The notes beneath the pieces were generated by a model. It was not told where the DNA came from. It made no database searches and saw only the letters and a program-made list of their open reading frames with translations. A program made the position numbers and the translations under genes. Of a stretch of 7,873 nucleotides of DNA, positions 6,271 through 7,873 are shown piece after piece. The stretch lies in assembly GCA_964369415.1 (NCBI GenBank), contig CAYJFP010000043.1, positions 1 to 7,873 of the forward strand, read 5' to 3'. The stretch is from SIG603 sp964369415. Lineage in GTDB: Bacteria > Bacillota > Clostridia > Oscillospirales > Acutalibacteraceae. Each line of letters opens with the position of its first letter. Position 1 is the first letter of the stretch.

Positions 6271-6624
6271 TTAAATTGCTTCACTGTCCCATTCACGGGT
6301 TCTGATTCGAACTGCACGTTCAATAGGCGAGACAAAGATTTTTCCATCTCCACAGTTTCCCGTAAAAGCCGTATCGCAAATTTTCTCGATAAGAATATCG
6401 ACTTCTTCATCTTTTACCACAATATCAAATCTAACTTTTGAAGTTAACATGACATCCCTTTTCATATCGGGTGAAAAAACCAATCCTTCGCTGTCCGGAA
6501 ATTCTTGATAAGTACCACAGCCAGAAACATCGTAAACTGTCATTCCCCCTGCGCTATATTTCAAGATTACATCTTTAACGTCTTCTAGTTTTTCTTTTCT
6601 AACAATTACATTTAACTGTTTCAT
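6271..6624 (-). CDS. PII-family signalling protein with altered T-loop
   Basis: A 117-residue protein with clear PII (GlnB/GlnK) features. These are the N-terminal strand and helix (LEDVKDVIL, 13-21), GMTVYDVSGCG (27-37), the B-loop TGNCGDGKIFV (88-98) with Lys95 at the GlnB Lys90 position, and the C-loop RIRTREWDSEAI end with Arg106 and Arg108. PII trimers bind ATP/ADP and 2-oxoglutarate and switch targets through the T-loop. The T-loop here (about 38-62) is around five residues longer than GlnB's, with Pro43, Pro52 and acidic residues. It has no Tyr at the uridylylation site, and the position of Gln39, which helps bind Mg-ATP and 2-oxoglutarate, is Tyr39 followed by Gln40. The start is ATG 6624 behind AAGGAGA. 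It heads the amino acid dehydrogenase operon and has no amtB neighbour, so its target is probably in this pathway (inference). Confidence 0.9.
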   Translation of the reverse strand: MKQLNVIVRKEKLEDVKDVILKYSAGGMTVYDVSGCGTYQEFPDSEGLVFSPDMKRDVMLTSKVRFDIVVKDEEVDILIEKICDTAFTGNCGDGKIFVSPIERAVRIRTREWDSEAI

Positions 6625-6661
6625 CCCAAATCTCCTTACAATTCAAAAACTATATTTAAGT

Positions 6662-6690
6662 ATTATATCAAAATCAGTCTTTAATATCAA
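6662..6690 (-). promoter_or_regulatory. Sigma-A-type promoter of the dehydrogenase operon
   Basis: On the minus strand, TTGATA (6690-6685) is separated by 17 bases from a perfect TATAAT (6667-6662). A TG at 6670-6669 adds an extended -10. An AT-rich tract with nine consecutive T lies upstream (6720-6691), resembling an UP element. Transcription should begin near 6655, leaving a leader of only about 30 bases before the PII gene. TTGATAT occurs twice, at 6690-6684 and 6671-6665; this may be chance. Confidence 0.82.
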
Positions 6691-6746
6691 TTATAAATTC
6701 ATTTATTTGTAAAAAAAAATTAACATTTATTTTGTTTATTTTGATT

Positions 6747-6776
6747 TTGCATTTTATCGGTAAACTATGGTACAAT
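6747..6776 (+). promoter_or_regulatory. Promoter of the metallophosphoesterase / ABC exporter unit
   Basis: An extended -10, TGGTACAAT (6768-6776), is preceded by a weak -35, TTGCAT (6747-6752), at 18 bases. The predicted transcription start near 6783 lies after the ATG at 6765-6770 but before the ATG at 6815, so it also supports the later start codon. It is back-to-back with the operon promoter on the other strand. Confidence 0.62.
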
Positions 6777-6797
6777 ATTGTATAAATACTTATCAAA

Positions 6798-6803
6798 AGG
6801 TGG
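6798..6803 (+). promoter_or_regulatory. Shine-Dalgarno site of the metallophosphoesterase
   Basis: AGGTGG, part of AAAAGGTGG, lies 11 bases before ATG 6815. The spacing is slightly long, but no comparable site precedes the ATG at 6767. Confidence 0.6.
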
Positions 6804-6814
6804 AAAATATAAAT

Positions 6815-7510
6815 ATGAAAATTGCATTTATTTCAGATATACACGGGAATGTCTATGCACTAAAGGCAGTACTTGAAGATATAGAAAAAAGAGGTATTTT
6901 ATCCTCAAATATTTATTCTCTAGGCGATTTGGTGGGCTACGGAACAAGACCTAATGAAGTTATTAATTTAATAAAGTCGAAAAACATTGTATCTGTAATG
7001 GGAAATCACGATATGTCAGCAGCATTTAACGACATCAATGACACAAAAAAAGTGCTTGATGCACCGCTAAAATGGACTATTAATGAATTAAGTGACGATA
7101 GTAAAAATTATCTAAGAAACCTACCTAAATCTCTTTCAATTAGAGTTTGTGATAAATCTATATTGTTAAATCACGGAAGTCCTACATCTATTACCGATTA
7201 TGTCTTTGAACACGATTTAGAAAAGCAAGAAAATTTAACGCATGTAATTAAGGAGGACATCATTGTTTTCGGCCACACACATCTTCAGTATCACAAAACT
7301 GTAAATGAAAAATTATTTATTAACGCAGGTAGTGTAGGTAGGCCAAAAGACGATGACAACAGGGCATGTTATGCTATTTTAAACTTAAATGATGAACTAA
7401 AGGTAGAATTCGTTAGAATTCCTTACGATTTTGAGACTCTAGCAAAGGAAATTGAAAATACAGACTTACCTGATTCATACGCACAGGTTATAAGAACAGG
7501 TAAAGCTTAA
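6815..7510 (+). CDS. Calcineurin-like metallophosphoesterase (YfcE/MJ0936-like)
   Basis: A 231-residue cytosolic protein with a complete set of dimetal phosphoesterase motifs: FISDIHGN (Asp8, His10), GDLVGYG (Asp38), MGNHD (Asn64, His65), LLNHGSP (His120) and FGHTHLQYH (His154, His156). The length and the early DxHGN motif match the small YfcE/MJ0936-type family, which hydrolyses phosphodiesters or phosphomonoesters with manganese or similar metals. The physiological substrate of most members is unknown. An in-frame ATG exists at 6767, but it lies in the promoter and would add 16 residues ahead of the conserved MKIAFISD beginning. ATG 6815 is therefore preferred. The gene is read divergently from the dehydrogenase operon and is followed after 28 bases by an ABC exporter gene on the same strand, probably co-transcribed. 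Nothing links it to the amino acid pathway. Confidence 0.9.
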   Translation: MKIAFISDIHGNVYALKAVLEDIEKRGILSSNIYSLGDLVGYGTRPNEVINLIKSKNIVSVMGNHDMSAAFNDINDTKKVLDAPLKWTINELSDDSKNYLRNLPKSLSIRVCDKSILLNHGSPTSITDYVFEHDLEKQENLTHVIKEDIIVFGHTHLQYHKTVNEKLFINAGSVGRPKDDDNRACYAILNLNDELKVEFVRIPYDFETLAKEIENTDLPDSYAQVIRTGKA

Positions 7511-7538
7511 AAAATTTAATTTGAGGGGATTTTGGAAA

Positions 7539-7873
7539 ATGAACAATGATACAAAAAGCACGATTAAACGTTTTATACATTATTATAAACCACATAAAAA
7601 GCTATTCTTCTGGGACATGTTCTCTTCTTTTTGCATAGCGGCTTTAAGTCTTACTTTTCCGCTGATTACCAAAAGAATTGTAGACGTGACCATACCTGAA
7701 AAAAATATAAATGAGCTTATAATTTTATCTGCCGTCTTACTATTAATTTATATAGCCACTGCTCTTTTTACATATTTTGTAAACTATCACGGCCATGTAA
7801 TGGGTGTTCGAATTGAGGCCGATATCAGGCGTGATTTATTTACACACCTTCAAAAACTTTCTTTTAAATACTA
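7539..7873 (+). CDS. Type I ABC exporter, N-terminal membrane domain (3' partial)
   Basis: The first 111 residues of a protein that runs off the window end. After a short cytosolic start (RFIHYYKPHKKLFF), a first membrane helix (about 22-45) is followed by PLITKRIVD and a second helix (about 62-84). Then comes a cytosolic part, GVRIEADIRRDLFTHLQKLSF, typical of the first coupling region of MsbA/LmrA/BmrA-like half-transporters. The full protein would be about 570-600 residues with a C-terminal ATPase. ATG 7539 is preceded by GAGGGG (7523-7528) at 10 bases. The gene follows the metallophosphoesterase with no terminator between. Heterodimeric pairs of such exporters are common in these bacteria, so a partner gene may follow. 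The substrate cannot be inferred. Confidence 0.88.
   Translation, partial: MNNDTKSTIKRFIHYYKPHKKLFFWDMFSSFCIAALSLTFPLITKRIVDVTIPEKNINELIILSAVLLLIYIATALFTYFVNYHGHVMGVRIEADIRRDLFTHLQKLSFKY

Noticed and set aside
6767..6814. ATG 6767 as the start of the metallophosphoesterase
   Set aside because: It overlaps the extended -10 of the likely promoter, precedes the predicted transcript start, and adds 16 residues before the conserved beginning.
6625..6814. A riboswitch or small RNA in the divergent intergenic region
   Set aside because: Both leaders are about 30 bases, the sequence is AT-rich and no stable stem is visible; the space is filled by two back-to-back promoters.
1..7873. Mobile elements, CRISPR arrays, phage genes or defence systems
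   Set aside because: No transposase, integrase, terminal repeats, regular spaced repeats or defence domains were seen; apart from the terminator stem, inverted repeats are short and AT-rich.

Overview
The window is AT-rich, with tight gene packing, AAGG/GGTGG-type Shine-Dalgarno sites, sigma-A-like promoters and frequent GTG starts. Together with several oxygen-sensitive-looking iron-sulphur proteins, this suggests a low-GC anaerobic Gram-positive bacterium that lives on amino acids (Clostridia/Tissierellia type). The genus cannot be fixed from this stretch, and no mobile element, CRISPR array, tRNA or rRNA is visible.

Layout. (1) Positions 1-630, plus strand: the 3' part of a LolD/MacB-type ABC transporter ATPase. 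It ends at a 16-bp perfect inverted repeat (634-673) that serves both converging transcription units. (2) Positions 674-6624, minus strand: an eight-gene operon read from a near-consensus promoter at 6662-6690. In transcription order it encodes a PII-family signalling protein, a small [2Fe-2S] protein, a pyridine-nucleotide-disulphide-type FAD oxidoreductase, a ferredoxin with two cluster motifs, a separate BFD-like [2Fe-2S] protein, a DAO-fold FAD amino acid dehydrogenase, a TRAP/ion-transporter-type permease and an Asp/Glu-racemase-family enzyme. (3) Positions 6625-6814: a divergent intergenic region with one promoter in each direction. (4) Positions 6815-7873, plus strand: a YfcE-like metallophosphoesterase, then the start of a type I ABC exporter cut off by the window edge.

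How the genes fit together. The five redox genes match, piece by piece, the multisubunit dye-linked amino acid dehydrogenases (HcnABC, opine oxidase, D-hydroxyproline dehydrogenase, archaeal L-proline dehydrogenase complexes). The DAO subunit would oxidise an amino or imino acid, and electrons would pass through the iron-sulphur proteins to the second flavoprotein. The permease would import the substrate and the racemase would interconvert its enantiomers. The substrate cannot be read from the sequence.

The most noteworthy point is that the operon is headed by a PII protein whose T-loop is about five residues longer than the GlnB/GlnK standard and lacks the usual Tyr51. No ammonium transporter gene lies beside it. 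It may be a dedicated nitrogen/energy sensor for this catabolic system.
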